DNA from: Jaenimonas drosophilae
Lineage: Eukaryota > Euglenozoa > Kinetoplastea > Trypanosomatida > Trypanosomatidae
Direction: 5' to 3'
Length of the DNA stretch: 33,921 bases
Assembly (NCBI GenBank): GCA_030849065.1
Contig: JASAON010001463.1
Span: forward strand, 1-33,921
Shown here: piece by piece, positions 17,314-26,407 of the stretch
How the letters are laid out: the number at the start of each line of letters is the position of its first letter
Numbering within the stretch: position 1 is the first letter of the stretch
Translations under genes and position numbers: made by a program
The notes under the pieces: generated by a model
What the model saw: only the letters and a program-made list of their open reading frames with translations
What the model was told of the DNA's origin: nothing
Database searches by the model: none

Positions 17314-18741
17314 ATGTCAGGCTTCCCTATGGCTTCGGAGCCAAATTCGGAATCAAGCCCGCTTGGCGAGGATCGTGAGACCAATTTTTACTCCGGTGAC
17401 GCTACCGTTCAGAAAGAGCTACAATACGATGGGAACAACGATGATGTTGCTGCTCAGCTCGACCAGGAGATGAGAAATGACGAACCGCTTCCCGGGATAT
17501 GCGCAACCATCGCAACTACTATGGGTATGATCATCCCCTACGGAGGTCTTCTGTCGTCCGGATTCAATCTTGCTTCAACTTCTGTTGGTGCTGGAATCGT
17601 GGGCCTTCCTTCTGCTTTTAGCAGTGTTGGATATGCCATGGCATGTATGTATCTGGTTCTTGTGACGATGGAAACCGTGTACTCAATGCGCTTGCTCATC
17701 TTGGTTGCCGAAAAGACAGGCCACTTCCGGTTCGAAACGCTGGCAAAAACACTTCTCCACCCACGCGGAGATATTGTTGTTTCCATTATTCGCACTGTGA
17801 ACACAATGGGAGGCAATGTTGCTTTCGTTGTGACAGTGGGAAATCTCGTTCAGCCAATTGTGGATTCTATTGCTGGCACACCAGACTACCTTCGGTCAAC
17901 AAATGGAATTCGCTTACTTCAAACGGCATTGTGGGCAGTATTTATGCTCCCCCTTACGTTTCCTCGGGAAGTGAACTCGTTACGGTATGTGTCGGTGTTC
18001 GGCATTCTGTTTATTGTGTTCTTTTCTATTTTGATCATGATTCACAGCTGCACCAATGGAATGAAGGCTTCCCCTCGACCGGAAATTTCCGCCTTTAAGA
18101 CCGGAAACGATGCACTGAGCGGGCTCGGGGTGTTTATTTTCAGCTACATGTGCCAGATCAATTGCATAGAAGTTTATTCGGAGATGATTAATCGCTCTCC
18201 TCGACGATTCACCATCTGTGCCATTGGAAGCATGTCTCTCTGCTTCATGCTGTACTTTCTCACGGGCTTGTTTGGGTACCTAGACTTTGGTGACAGTGTA
18301 AAACCTTCTGTTCTTCTCATGTACAACCCAATCGACGACAAAGCAATCCTTGTGAGCTACATCGGTGTATTCATCAAGGTTTGTGCTTCATTTGGGTTGG
18401 TGAACAATGCCACCCGAAGCGCGTTGTTCCCGCTGTTTGGATGGGACCCGATGACAGTGGTGTACTGGAAGTATCTAATTGGCGCAGTGAGTCTTGCTGT
18501 GGTTGCATTGCTGCTGGGCCTTTTTGTTCCCAATATCAACATGGTTTTTGGGTTCACTGGAGGTGTGTGCGGTGGGGCAGTTGGGTTTATTATGCCTGCG
18601 CTGTTTACCATGTACGCTGGTGGCTGGAACATGAAATCCGTTGGGGTTGGAAACTACGTCTGCACATACCTGGTACTTTTTGCTGGTGTGGTTGCAGTTG
18701 TGTTTGCGACAGCGTCCACTATATATAGCGCGGCAACGTAA
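17314..18741 (+). CDS. AAT-7: amino-acid transporter, second subgroup
   Basis: A complete 475-residue AAAP permease. The tail (about 57 residues) is rich in Ser, Glu, Asp and Asn. The core has GICATIATTMGMIIPYGG, LASTSVGAGIVGLPSAF, TPDYLRSTNGIRLLQ, PLTFPREVNSLRYVS and TM6-like SYMCQINCIEVYSEM. It departs from all paralogs after the ninth helix: NNATRSALFPLFGWDP replaces the usual CRNSMYHLIGWDP form, and YWKYLIGAV replaces FWKHCIAVV, so the conserved CRN and KHC motifs are lost. The C-terminus is FATASTIYSAAT. A second in-frame Met (residue 6) is an alternative start. The family is secure; transport specificity is unknown and perhaps changed. Confidence 0.94.
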   Translation: MSGFPMASEPNSESSPLGEDRETNFYSGDATVQKELQYDGNNDDVAAQLDQEMRNDEPLPGICATIATTMGMIIPYGGLLSSGFNLASTSVGAGIVGLPSAFSSVGYAMACMYLVLVTMETVYSMRLLILVAEKTGHFRFETLAKTLLHPRGDIVVSIIRTVNTMGGNVAFVVTVGNLVQPIVDSIAGTPDYLRSTNGIRLLQTALWAVFMLPLTFPREVNSLRYVSVFGILFIVFFSILIMIHSCTNGMKASPRPEISAFKTGNDALSGLGVFIFSYMCQINCIEVYSEMINRSPRRFTICAIGSMSLCFMLYFLTGLFGYLDFGDSVKPSVLLMYNPIDDKAILVSYIGVFIKVCASFGLVNNATRSALFPLFGWDPMTVVYWKYLIGAVSLAVVALLLGLFVPNINMVFGFTGGVCGGAVGFIMPALFTMYAGGWNMKSVGVGNYVCTYLVLFAGVVAVVFATASTIYSAAT

Positions 18742-19280
18742 TTCACTTAGGAAGTCGACAAATTCTTCTTCCTTTTTGATTCTGTTTCCCTTGGCGTGTG
18801 TCACTAATAACAGTCCTCTCCTGCGTTCTTCAACTCCCCCCTCCTCCAACACAATGGTTGCGATGAGCAGCACGTAGTGGACATTGCGGTTGCCTAACAC
18901 ACTTAGTGAGCTTGCCAGTGGATTGAAACTGACTGACTTGTGTGTCCAGCTGTTGCTTCTGCTTTTTCAATCAACATGTCTCCAACGGGGACAACGATGA
19001 ATTTGCACTCAGTTTGTTGGTGCCGACTTGCGTGCCATCTCTCTTCTTTTTTGCTTATTTCCGATTTTTTGTATTTTGTTCTATGTTGTACATCCCTTCC
19101 CTACAGTCAAAATCCACATCGTAACTGACTTCTGAACTTCTGCGAAGCTACATCGACATAGCTAACGTTCCGGTTGAGTCTGTGCTGCACCTTCTTCTGC
19201 GATTCCATTCAGTGCCTCATTTTTTTTCCGTCTATGAACTTCTTTTAGTGAACTATTGAGAACACCACACAATTCAAGCT
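18742..19280. other. Intergenic spacer AAT-7/AAT-8
   Basis: About 0.55 kb of pyrimidine-rich spacer, with T-rich tracts near 19060-19080 and 19220-19230. No supported gene is seen. Confidence 0.6.
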
Positions 19281-19300
19281 TGCTTTTTTTTTGTGCGAAG
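19281..19300 (+). promoter_or_regulatory. Probable spliced-leader acceptor for AAT-8
   Basis: A T-rich tract ends in GCGAAG, with AG at 19299-19300, only four bases before the first ATG at 19305. If this acceptor is used, the 5' UTR beyond the spliced leader is nearly absent. An acceptor further upstream is possible. Confidence 0.45.
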
Positions 19301-19304
19301 TATA

Positions 19305-20717
19305 ATGCAGACCAAAAATCAGAATGCAGTCTCGTTGGAGCCAACATTTGCCTCTGTGGAGAAGGAAGGGGATGGCGTTTTCTCCCCAGCAAAGGCAAAC
19401 TACACGCCCATTGCGGAACTTTCACCGGACGCGTTCGACTCAGGGGATCAGTCATCAGATGATTCTCCTGCGAGCATCCCACGAACTGTGTGCTCTATGG
19501 TGGGGGCGATTATTCCAGCTGGTGGGTTCCTCAGCGCCGGGTTCAATTTGGCCTCTACTTCCATCGGCGCCGGAATTCTAGGCTTGCCTTCTGCATTTAA
19601 GAGCGTTGGTATCTTGATGGCAGCATTTTACCTCATTCTTGTAACCGCTGAAACGGTCTATTCCATGAATCTTCTCGTGCAATGCAGTGAGAAGACTGGG
19701 CTGCGGACGTTTGAATCCATGGCTCGAAACCTACTACACCCGAAAGGTGCGTTGTTTGTCGCCATCATCCGATTCATGCACTCTTTTGGTGCGTGCGTGG
19801 CCTACGTTGTCACCATTGGCGACCTCGTAAAACCCATTCTGGAAAATTCTGGAGTACCAGGCTTTCTAACCTCCAACAACGGTGTCCGCCTAATGCAGAC
19901 TTTGTTGTGGTTGGTGTTTTTTCTTCCACTGAGCATCCCGCGGCGAATCAACTCGCTCCGCTACGTTTCAGCCGCTGGGCTTGCCTTCATCTTGTTCTTC
20001 TGTGGGTGTATCATGGTGCATTCTGGTACCAATGGCCTTCAGCAACACCCTCGACCCAAGACGAAGCTAGCCAACTCAGGAAATGATGCCATTCAAGGCC
20101 TGGGTGTATTCATCTTCAGCTACATGTGCCAGGTTAACTGCGTGGAGATTTACATGGAGCTAACCAAGCGAGATGTCCGTCGGTTTACGCTTTGCGCAGC
20201 TATCAGCATGTCCGTTTGTGGTGTGCTGTACTTTCTCACTGGATTGTTCGGCTACTTGGACTTTGGGAGTGCCATTGATGGCTCAATCTTGAACGAGTTC
20301 AATCCGGTGGATGAACCACAAATGATGGTTAGCTACATCGGCATCTTTGTGAAAATCTGCGCTTCCTACGGACTACTGGGCCATGTCTGTCGCACTGTAG
20401 TGTATCAGCTCCTCAACTGGAAGGAGGAGGAGGTACCGTTTCTGAAGCATTTGTGCGTTGTCCTGGCGGTTGCGGTTGGAAGTCTCCTGTGCGGACTATT
20501 CATCCCGGATATCAACATGGTGTTTGGCTTTATTGGCGGCTTCTGCGGAGGCTTCATTGCCTTCATCCTCCCTGCTCTTTTTACGATGTACAGCGGCCGA
20601 TGGTCCTTACGGAGTGTTGGTTGGGTCCATTATATCAGCACCTACTTGGTGCTGATGGCTGGTGTGGTGGCCATTGTTTTTGGCACGGGGTCAACCATTT
20701 ACTCCGCTTGCACGTAA
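19305..20717 (+). CDS. AAT-8: amino-acid transporter, second subgroup
   Basis: A complete 470-residue AAAP permease, started at the first ATG; the frame runs four codons further upstream only through GTG. The tail of about 58 residues is mixed, with Ser/Asp clusters. The core shows VCSMVGAIIPAGG, LASTSIGAGILGLPSAF, VPGFLTSNNGVRLMQ, PLSIPRRINSLRYVS and TM6-like SYMCQVNCVEIYMEL. Like AAT-7 it has lost the CRNSMYH form (GHVCRTVVYQLLNWKEEE), and KHLCVV replaces KHCIAV. The C-terminus is FGTGSTIYSACT. It is the last AAT in the array and precedes a 1.4 kb spacer. Predicted surface amino-acid carrier of unknown substrate. Confidence 0.94.
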   Translation: MQTKNQNAVSLEPTFASVEKEGDGVFSPAKANYTPIAELSPDAFDSGDQSSDDSPASIPRTVCSMVGAIIPAGGFLSAGFNLASTSIGAGILGLPSAFKSVGILMAAFYLILVTAETVYSMNLLVQCSEKTGLRTFESMARNLLHPKGALFVAIIRFMHSFGACVAYVVTIGDLVKPILENSGVPGFLTSNNGVRLMQTLLWLVFFLPLSIPRRINSLRYVSAAGLAFILFFCGCIMVHSGTNGLQQHPRPKTKLANSGNDAIQGLGVFIFSYMCQVNCVEIYMELTKRDVRRFTLCAAISMSVCGVLYFLTGLFGYLDFGSAIDGSILNEFNPVDEPQMMVSYIGIFVKICASYGLLGHVCRTVVYQLLNWKEEEVPFLKHLCVVLAVAVGSLLCGLFIPDINMVFGFIGGFCGGFIAFILPALFTMYSGRWSLRSVGWVHYISTYLVLMAGVVAIVFGTGSTIYSACT

Positions 20718-22053
20718 TAACTTCTTCGCGCTGGTCGTAAACGACTGTTGTTGCAGAAGACCTCTCCGAACCTGCGCTGCCCAACGAGCTGAGATTTCAT
20801 GTCTGCGACTTGACACATTTGTGTATGTTCCTAAACTGACCCAGACTAACTCCTTTGCTCAGCCACGAGCACGCAGTTCGCGTTCAGTTCCCCCCCCACT
20901 TCCTTGCATTTGGTTGGTTGATCCATCCAAATGGCTGTTCTCCTCCTCGCTCTTTTTTCCCTCGTGGTTGATGATCGACATGCGTGTCTTTCACAGCTAT
21001 CGCAATTCGGTGTCGGCTGATTGGTGTTGCATCGGCAGATGATCAAGATTACCCCTCTGGGGGTCTCTTTTGAGCAAATGGCTCAAGGGCCGTCACTGTG
21101 TGGTTGTGGTTGACGCACAGCCTGGGAGATCCTCTGGGTGTTTCGGACGCATCTCTCAACATCTTCTCGTAATAAACGCTGCTCAACGAATACTGACCAC
21201 GGTTCATTTGTCCCGATGATGGGCAGTAAACATGGTACTTGTGTGTTTGTCAGCGAAGCGTGAGGCAGATGGAACATTGTTTAGCTCTTCTTTTGTCTTT
21301 TCCTCATTTGATGGGTGATACCTGCACTGATCGACCCGCTTTTCCCAGTTTTTATTTTTGATTATGGCGATTTCTACGCTCCGTGAACACTTTTCTGTGT
21401 TAACTTCACATTGTTGAGTCGCTCCTCTCGCACTGAGCGCCTTGACCACCGCTCTCCTCATTGTTGTACATACATACGTAGCATTGTGCTAATCGCCCTC
21501 TCACGTTGTGGCAGGAAACGTGTGGACCTGTGGGGAGTATTAGCACATGGCGGACTGTAGGTGTGAAAGAAACGACCGCTACCATTTTCCAACCCCTAAT
21601 CCTCATTTGGGGAATGAACAGCTAGATTCCGTTCTTTGTTTATGCTGTATGTGATTTTCAAAGCAAGTGTTGCCATCAACGGTATAATGATGCGCATATG
21701 ACGGATGCCCTACGTGTGGGCATCAACGCAAAAGGTAATGACTGTATATATCTCTCGCGACACACTCAAGCAAACAAAATTAGTGTCTGCCTTGACCAGT
21801 AATGCAGCGGGCACGTGACCCAAAGGAGGCAATGGCCACAATATTCTGAGACACTGCAGATTTGGCGGCCCTATTCAACGTTCGTGACTGCCTTGCTTCT
21901 TGGTTATTCTCTCACCCTTCATGTAGGTCCTAGCTCATCATCTCCACAATCATCACTCACATTCCTTCATCATTTGATTATCTGATCATCATCATCATCC
22001 GGAGTTATCACCTCCGTCTACCAACGAACGCGAAGCGAAGGCATTACTGCGCG
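20718..22053. other. Intergenic spacer AAT-8/mevalonate kinase
   Basis: About 1.3 kb without a supported gene. It contains a C8 run near 20890, pyrimidine tracts, a small perfect hairpin at 21704-21724 and a (ATC)n patch near 21980-22000. It is the longest spacer in the window apart from the anomalous island and marks the end of the AAT array. Confidence 0.6.
21704..21724. repeat. Perfect inverted repeat, 7-bp arms
   Basis: GATGCCC, seven-base loop TACGTGT, then GGGCATC. It would be a stable small hairpin in RNA. It lies about 400 bases upstream of the mevalonate kinase start. No known family recognised. Confidence 0.7.
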
Positions 22054-22077
22054 TCTATCTACTACTTCTCTTCGTAG
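22054..22077 (+). promoter_or_regulatory. Probable spliced-leader acceptor for mevalonate kinase
   Basis: A C/T-rich tract ends in TCGTAG with AG at 22076-22077, leaving a 36-base 5' UTR with no upstream ATG before 22114. Confidence 0.6.
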
Positions 22078-22113
22078 TGAAGTCATTGACCAGCATTTGC
22101 CAAAACTGATACT

Positions 22114-23103
22114 ATGCCGCAACCTGCGAAGGATACAACAACAGGGAAGCACGCTGGCTTCGGAAAGGTTATTCTTTTTGGAGAGCACTTTGTGGTTCAC
22201 GGGGCAGAAGCCATTGTGGCGGGAATCTCCGAGTACACCGAGTGCCGCCTTGAGCTGAGGCGAGGCCGTCCGGGCGTTGAGGTGGTGGACAAGCGCCCAG
22301 CCGTTCCTGGCTACATTACAGAGAAGCGGGCAGAGCAGAAGAAGGCGCACCAGCTTGTGCTGGATCATTTGGGGATTGACACCAGTGTCGATGGCCTCGT
22401 GATTCACCTCGGTGGACCACTGGTTCCCAGCAGCGGCATTGGTGCCTCCGCCAGCGATGTGGTGGCCCTCTCTCGTGCGCTGAGCGAAATGTTCAATCTC
22501 AACCTTACCGAGGACGCCATCAACCAAAGTGCTTTTGTTGGAGAGGGTGGCTATCACGGCACTCCTAGTGGGGTGGACAACACCGCCGCCACCTTTGGCG
22601 GCCTCATTCGCTACCGTCGTGAGGAGGGGAAGCCCATCTTCAATCCCATTTCTTTCAGTCAACCTCTTTTTCTGGTTGTGGTCGGCACCGGCATCACGGC
22701 GAGCACGACCAAGGTGGTTGGAGATGTGCGGCAGTTGAAGCAGCGCAAGCCCTCTTTCTTTTGGCACCTGAACAACGATTACGCGGAGGTGGAGAAGCGA
22801 GCTGTTCAAGCGTTGCAGAGCGGCGATCTTGAAACGGTGGGTGAGCTCATGAACGTCACACACGATCTCTGCGTTCGTCTGGGCATCTCATGCCCGGAAC
22901 TGGAGTCCATTGTGGCTACCTGCCGTGAGAATGGGGCGCTGGGAGCGAAGCTGTCCGGCACAGGGCGTGGGGGCATCGCTGTCGCTCTCACCGCCAGCCC
23001 TGCCAAGCGAGATGCGCTCGTTGATGCGCTCAAGTCCCAGTGCCCTGCAGCCAAGTTTATTTGGAAGTACACCGTCACCCCTCGCACCGACTCTAAGCTG
23101 TGA
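22114..23103 (+). CDS. MVK: Mevalonate kinase with glycosomal PTS1
   Basis: A complete 329-residue GHMP kinase that phosphorylates mevalonate with ATP to 5-phosphomevalonate in sterol and isoprenoid synthesis. Motif 1 is KVILFGEH (residues 18-25; Lys18 is the expected catalytic Lys). The ATP loop is PSSGIGASASD (105-115). The HGTPSGVDN segment (148-156) supplies the catalytic Asp155, and motif 3 is KLSGTGRGG (279-287). TPSGVDN favours mevalonate kinase over galactokinase or homoserine kinase. The last three residues are SKL, a canonical type 1 peroxisome signal, so the enzyme is predicted to be glycosomal. Length equals what I recall for trypanosomatid mevalonate kinases. The next gene encodes a peroxisomal-type ABC transporter. 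Confidence 0.95.
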   Translation: MPQPAKDTTTGKHAGFGKVILFGEHFVVHGAEAIVAGISEYTECRLELRRGRPGVEVVDKRPAVPGYITEKRAEQKKAHQLVLDHLGIDTSVDGLVIHLGGPLVPSSGIGASASDVVALSRALSEMFNLNLTEDAINQSAFVGEGGYHGTPSGVDNTAATFGGLIRYRREEGKPIFNPISFSQPLFLVVVGTGITASTTKVVGDVRQLKQRKPSFFWHLNNDYAEVEKRAVQALQSGDLETVGELMNVTHDLCVRLGISCPELESIVATCRENGALGAKLSGTGRGGIAVALTASPAKRDALVDALKSQCPAAKFIWKYTVTPRTDSKL

Positions 23104-23974
23104 AGAGGACTACCGAAGAACCTCTCCGGTCTGTTAGTGCCCTCCATATCGACGTCTTGCGAGTGAGCCCATTTATTCTTTTTTTCCCTTTCGTCGTCGT
23201 TCTCCCACCTATGACGGTCGGCACCACCTCACCCCAGAATATGCCCGCCCTTGTTGCGAGAGGGCGGCGCCAGGCAGATGGTGATTTCATTTGTGGTGAC
23301 GATTGGTGCTGTCTACCTAAACGCACATTGAATCTCTCTTTTGTTTCAATACCACTTCGTGCACGGCGGAGGCTCACTCCGGAGTACGCAAGACACCTGC
23401 CCGACACTTAATTCACATCTCCGCAACTACTGAGATTGCAGTTCGACATTTTACTGAGAGTACCAGGCCTCCGTCTAAACGCTGGCGTTGAGCTCGTAAA
23501 TGCCTTCATGATTCAACTGTTGAGAGTGCTCGCACTCGTAGTGAGTGGTGCGAGTCTCTGAGGAGCAGACCAAATTAGTCAAATCCTGGAGTTGATTGCT
23601 GTGGTCGCGAACCTTGTTGTTGCGACGAGCTATCCAGAACAGTCGTCATTTTGAACAAGTGGTGCTGACTGTGTACTGCTCTGAACCAGAATAGCATTGA
23701 CAGCAAACTCAACTGATCAACGATGTGGTCTGCGGATCTTTCCGTGAATCTGAGTGTTCGCTCATCTCCACCTTGATGCTTCCCTTTCCCTCTCCATCTG
23801 TTCTCAACGACTGATGACTTACCAAGCGTGAAACTTATCTTGTTAACTGTTGCCACGTGTAGAAAAGGAAGAAGATTCTCTTCTTCATTTGTTGCATGTA
23901 CTGCCCGCACGTCATATAGTCATTGACGCCACTATCCTGTGAAACACATCCACAGACGCCTCAACGCATTTGAG
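23104..23974. other. Spacer between mevalonate kinase and ABC transporter
   Basis: No supported gene is seen. Two AGs could serve as the acceptor for the ABC gene: 23825-23826 after a long C/T tract at about 23780-23812, or 23918-23919 closer to the start. The downstream frame opens at 23939 only through GTG. Confidence 0.5.
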
Positions 23975-26098
23975 ATGCTCTATTCTGTAGTGGAGAATTA
24001 TCTCCAGTCACGTCTCAGCGATCCTGAGTTTGGCGGGTGGCTTGCCGGCTCGGTGGCGGCGCTGGCTTCAGCCTACTACACCGCACCGGGCCGGTCGCTG
24101 GAAAAGCGGCTGCCTCCACCGAAGATGGCGCGTATCCTCGTGGAGCCCCCGATGCAGCGCTCTGATGGACTGGCCCTTCCGCAATACTCCGTGATGGAGA
24201 AGTTCGTCTTTCTGTGGCGCATTGCCTTTTCCTCGAGGAAATCCAGGGAATACCGTACCGTGATTATACTTACAGTACTCATCATTCTGCGCACCATTGT
24301 TTCCGTCCGCATGGTGAAGAATGTTGGGGCATTTAGCACCGCATGCATCAACGGGAACATGAGAGAGCTCATGCGGGCAGTTGGGGCATTTCTTCTGTCG
24401 TCTCTTCCCGCCGTTGGCCTCAATGTGAGCCTGAGCTACTACAGCCAGATGCTGGAGCTCTATCTACGTACCAACTTGAGCCGCTACTTTCACAGGCGCT
24501 ACCTCACCCCAAAGGTCTTCTTCCGGCTGGCTGGTCTCCATGAGGTTGAGCACGTTGACCAGCGCATCACCGAGGATGTACAGCGGTGGGCCAGCGTCAC
24601 AGCTGCGCTATGCACCACCATCTCCCGTCCTCTCTGCGAGGCCATCACATTCTCTGCCCTTCTTGGCCGCCGAGCTGGCATTAAGGCGTTGGGGATGACC
24701 TGGGGCTACTACCTTGGCTTTATGGCTCTTTCTTTCTATCTCGCTCCGAACGTCGATTGGCTGGCGTCCCAGCGGATGGAGAAGGAGGGCGCCTTTCGCG
24801 CAGCTCACCAGAATCTTCTCTCCTACGCCGAGGAGATCTGCCTCTCCACCCGCAGTGGCCTCGCCTTCCAGCGCAATCTTCTCAATCAGCGCTTTCAGGC
24901 CGTCACGGACCAGTCTCGCTACGCCGCCTTCGTCCATGCCAAGTTCAACCTTGTGGAGGGCCTTTACAACAAGTACGGCTCCATCTTGTTGAGCTACCTG
25001 GTAGCAGGGGTGGCAGCCCGAAATGCCCCAGCAGGGGAGATGGCCAGCTGCTTCTCCTCCACCAGCTACATTTTCAGGCTTCTCTCACAGGCAATCAGCC
25101 GATTGCTGTGGAACATCAAGCTCATTCTGGCAGCCAATGGCTACACGCAGCGACTCTTTCAGCTTGTGGAGGGCCTTGAGCTTGCACAATTCGAAGTAGA
25201 TCGACAGTCCGACATGACAAGCCGCTCTCCCTTGGGTAGCATGCGTAACCTGGACGCCTCTCTATCCATATTGCTGGAGCAACAATCCGCTTTGAGCACC
25301 TTTGGGCGTGTCATTCATGGCGAGCACATTGAGTTTTTCAACGTCCCGCTCATTACCCCTTCCGGAGAGGTTCTTTGCCCTTCGCTCTCCTTCTACGTCC
25401 AACCCGGGATGAACGTCCTCATCATGGGCCCCAATGGATGCGGCAAATCATCCACTTTCCGTCTTCTGGGAGAGCTGTGGCCCTTGCGAGGCGGGCGCAT
25501 GATCAAACCCGAGCATGATCAGCTCTACTATGTGCCTCAGAGACCCTACATGTACGACGGTACTTTGCTTGAGCAGGTCATCTACCCCCTCAAGCGCAGC
25601 GAGGTTGATGTTGGGGAGTCGACGCTGTACGAGTACATGGAGATGGCGCATCTTCAGCACGTGTTTGAGCGACCCAACGTGACGTGGGATTCACACCTTA
25701 GCTGGTCCGATGACACCTTCTCCGCTGGAGAGAAGCAGCGGCTGGCCATGGCCCGTCTCTTTTTCCACCGTCCGCGCTTCGCCATCCTTGATGAATGCAG
25801 CAGCCTACTGGATGAGGATGTGGAGGCGGATCTCTATCGATCATGTCGTGAGCTGGGCATCTCCCTCATCACCATTGCCCATCGCCGCTCGGTCTGGGCC
25901 CACCACAACTGGATCCTCTACTTCGACGGCAATGGCGGCTATATGTTCTCACCCTTTAAGCTCGAGGATAAGGGCACCCAGTTGGTTTTTTTGAATGTGG
26001 AGTCCAGCAATGACACATCAATTCTGACCCAGTGTGTCAAGGTTCCGGTCGCACCGCTGTGGGAGGACGATTTGGAGTCTACTCAGGTACCCATTTAA
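23975..26098 (+). CDS. GAT1: Peroxisomal/glycosomal ABC half-transporter (ABCD type, GAT1-like)
   Basis: A 707-residue ABC half-transporter from the first in-frame ATG. One N-terminal membrane domain (about 20-400) is followed by one nucleotide-binding domain (about 455-650), the ABCD layout. Walker A is GPNGCGKSS (485-493), the Q loop YVPQRP (Gln about 522), signature FSAGEKQR (582-589), Walker B FAILDEC (602-608) and H loop IAHRR (His636). The ILDECSS and GEKQR-x-AMAR contexts match the ABCD subfamily. An EEI-type motif (YAEEICLSTRSG, about 284-295) matches the ABCD EAA-like loop. The signature has Ala in place of the second Gly of the usual LSGGE. The family imports acyl-CoAs into peroxisomes. 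T. brucei GAT1, reported as a glycosomal fatty acyl transporter, sits beside mevalonate kinase as I recall, which supports the symbol. It works as a dimer. Confidence 0.9.
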   Translation: MLYSVVENYLQSRLSDPEFGGWLAGSVAALASAYYTAPGRSLEKRLPPPKMARILVEPPMQRSDGLALPQYSVMEKFVFLWRIAFSSRKSREYRTVIILTVLIILRTIVSVRMVKNVGAFSTACINGNMRELMRAVGAFLLSSLPAVGLNVSLSYYSQMLELYLRTNLSRYFHRRYLTPKVFFRLAGLHEVEHVDQRITEDVQRWASVTAALCTTISRPLCEAITFSALLGRRAGIKALGMTWGYYLGFMALSFYLAPNVDWLASQRMEKEGAFRAAHQNLLSYAEEICLSTRSGLAFQRNLLNQRFQAVTDQSRYAAFVHAKFNLVEGLYNKYGSILLSYLVAGVAARNAPAGEMASCFSSTSYIFRLLSQAISRLLWNIKLILAANGYTQRLFQLVEGLELAQFEVDRQSDMTSRSPLGSMRNLDASLSILLEQQSALSTFGRVIHGEHIEFFNVPLITPSGEVLCPSLSFYVQPGMNVLIMGPNGCGKSSTFRLLGELWPLRGGRMIKPEHDQLYYVPQRPYMYDGTLLEQVIYPLKRSEVDVGESTLYEYMEMAHLQHVFERPNVTWDSHLSWSDDTFSAGEKQRLAMARLFFHRPRFAILDECSSLLDEDVEADLYRSCRELGISLITIAHRRSVWAHHNWILYFDGNGGYMFSPFKLEDKGTQLVFLNVESSNDTSILTQCVKVPVAPLWEDDLESTQVPI

Positions 26099-26280
26099 GC
26101 CATGAGCGAGTGCGTGTGGAGATGCCCACTCATTGGAACATTGCTCCCCCCTTTCTCCCTCCCCCAACAGCGCTGTCCTATCTCCTTCGTCGCGGACTTG
26201 ATACCCATCCACATCCATTATACGAAGTACGCGTGTAAAACCACTACGTTGTTTTGTTGTGTCTTGCACACGTCATCCTC

Positions 26281-26326
26281 TGCTCTTTTCATTTTCTTCT
26301 CTACTGTGCGATCTCCCTACCAACAG
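26281..26326 (+). promoter_or_regulatory. Probable spliced-leader acceptor before the 26408 gene
   Basis: A T/C tract ends in CCAACAG, AG at 26325-26326. No ATG lies between it and 26408, which argues against the longer frame that starts at 26102. Confidence 0.6.
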
Positions 26327-26357
26327 TCGTCAGCTCTAGCTCTGCTTACGCAATCGT

Positions 26358-26371
26358 TCCGAAGCTTCGGA
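26358..26371. repeat. 14-base perfect palindrome in a 5' UTR
   Basis: TCCGAAGCTTCGGA is fully self-complementary and lies in the presumed 5' UTR, 36 bases before the ATG at 26408. It may be chance or a small RNA hairpin. Confidence 0.6.
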
Positions 26372-26407
26372 CTCTCACACGTACCACCTCTCATACCCTC
26401 ATCAATC

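Noticed and set aside
22018..22863. 281-codon minus-strand frame over mevalonate kinase
   Set aside because: It lies antisense to clear GHMP motifs and its own translation shows no domain.
26102..26407. N-terminal extension of the 26408 gene
   Set aside because: It crosses the polypyrimidine tract and acceptor AG at 26325-26326, so it would be removed from the mature mRNA. The sequence is UTR-like.
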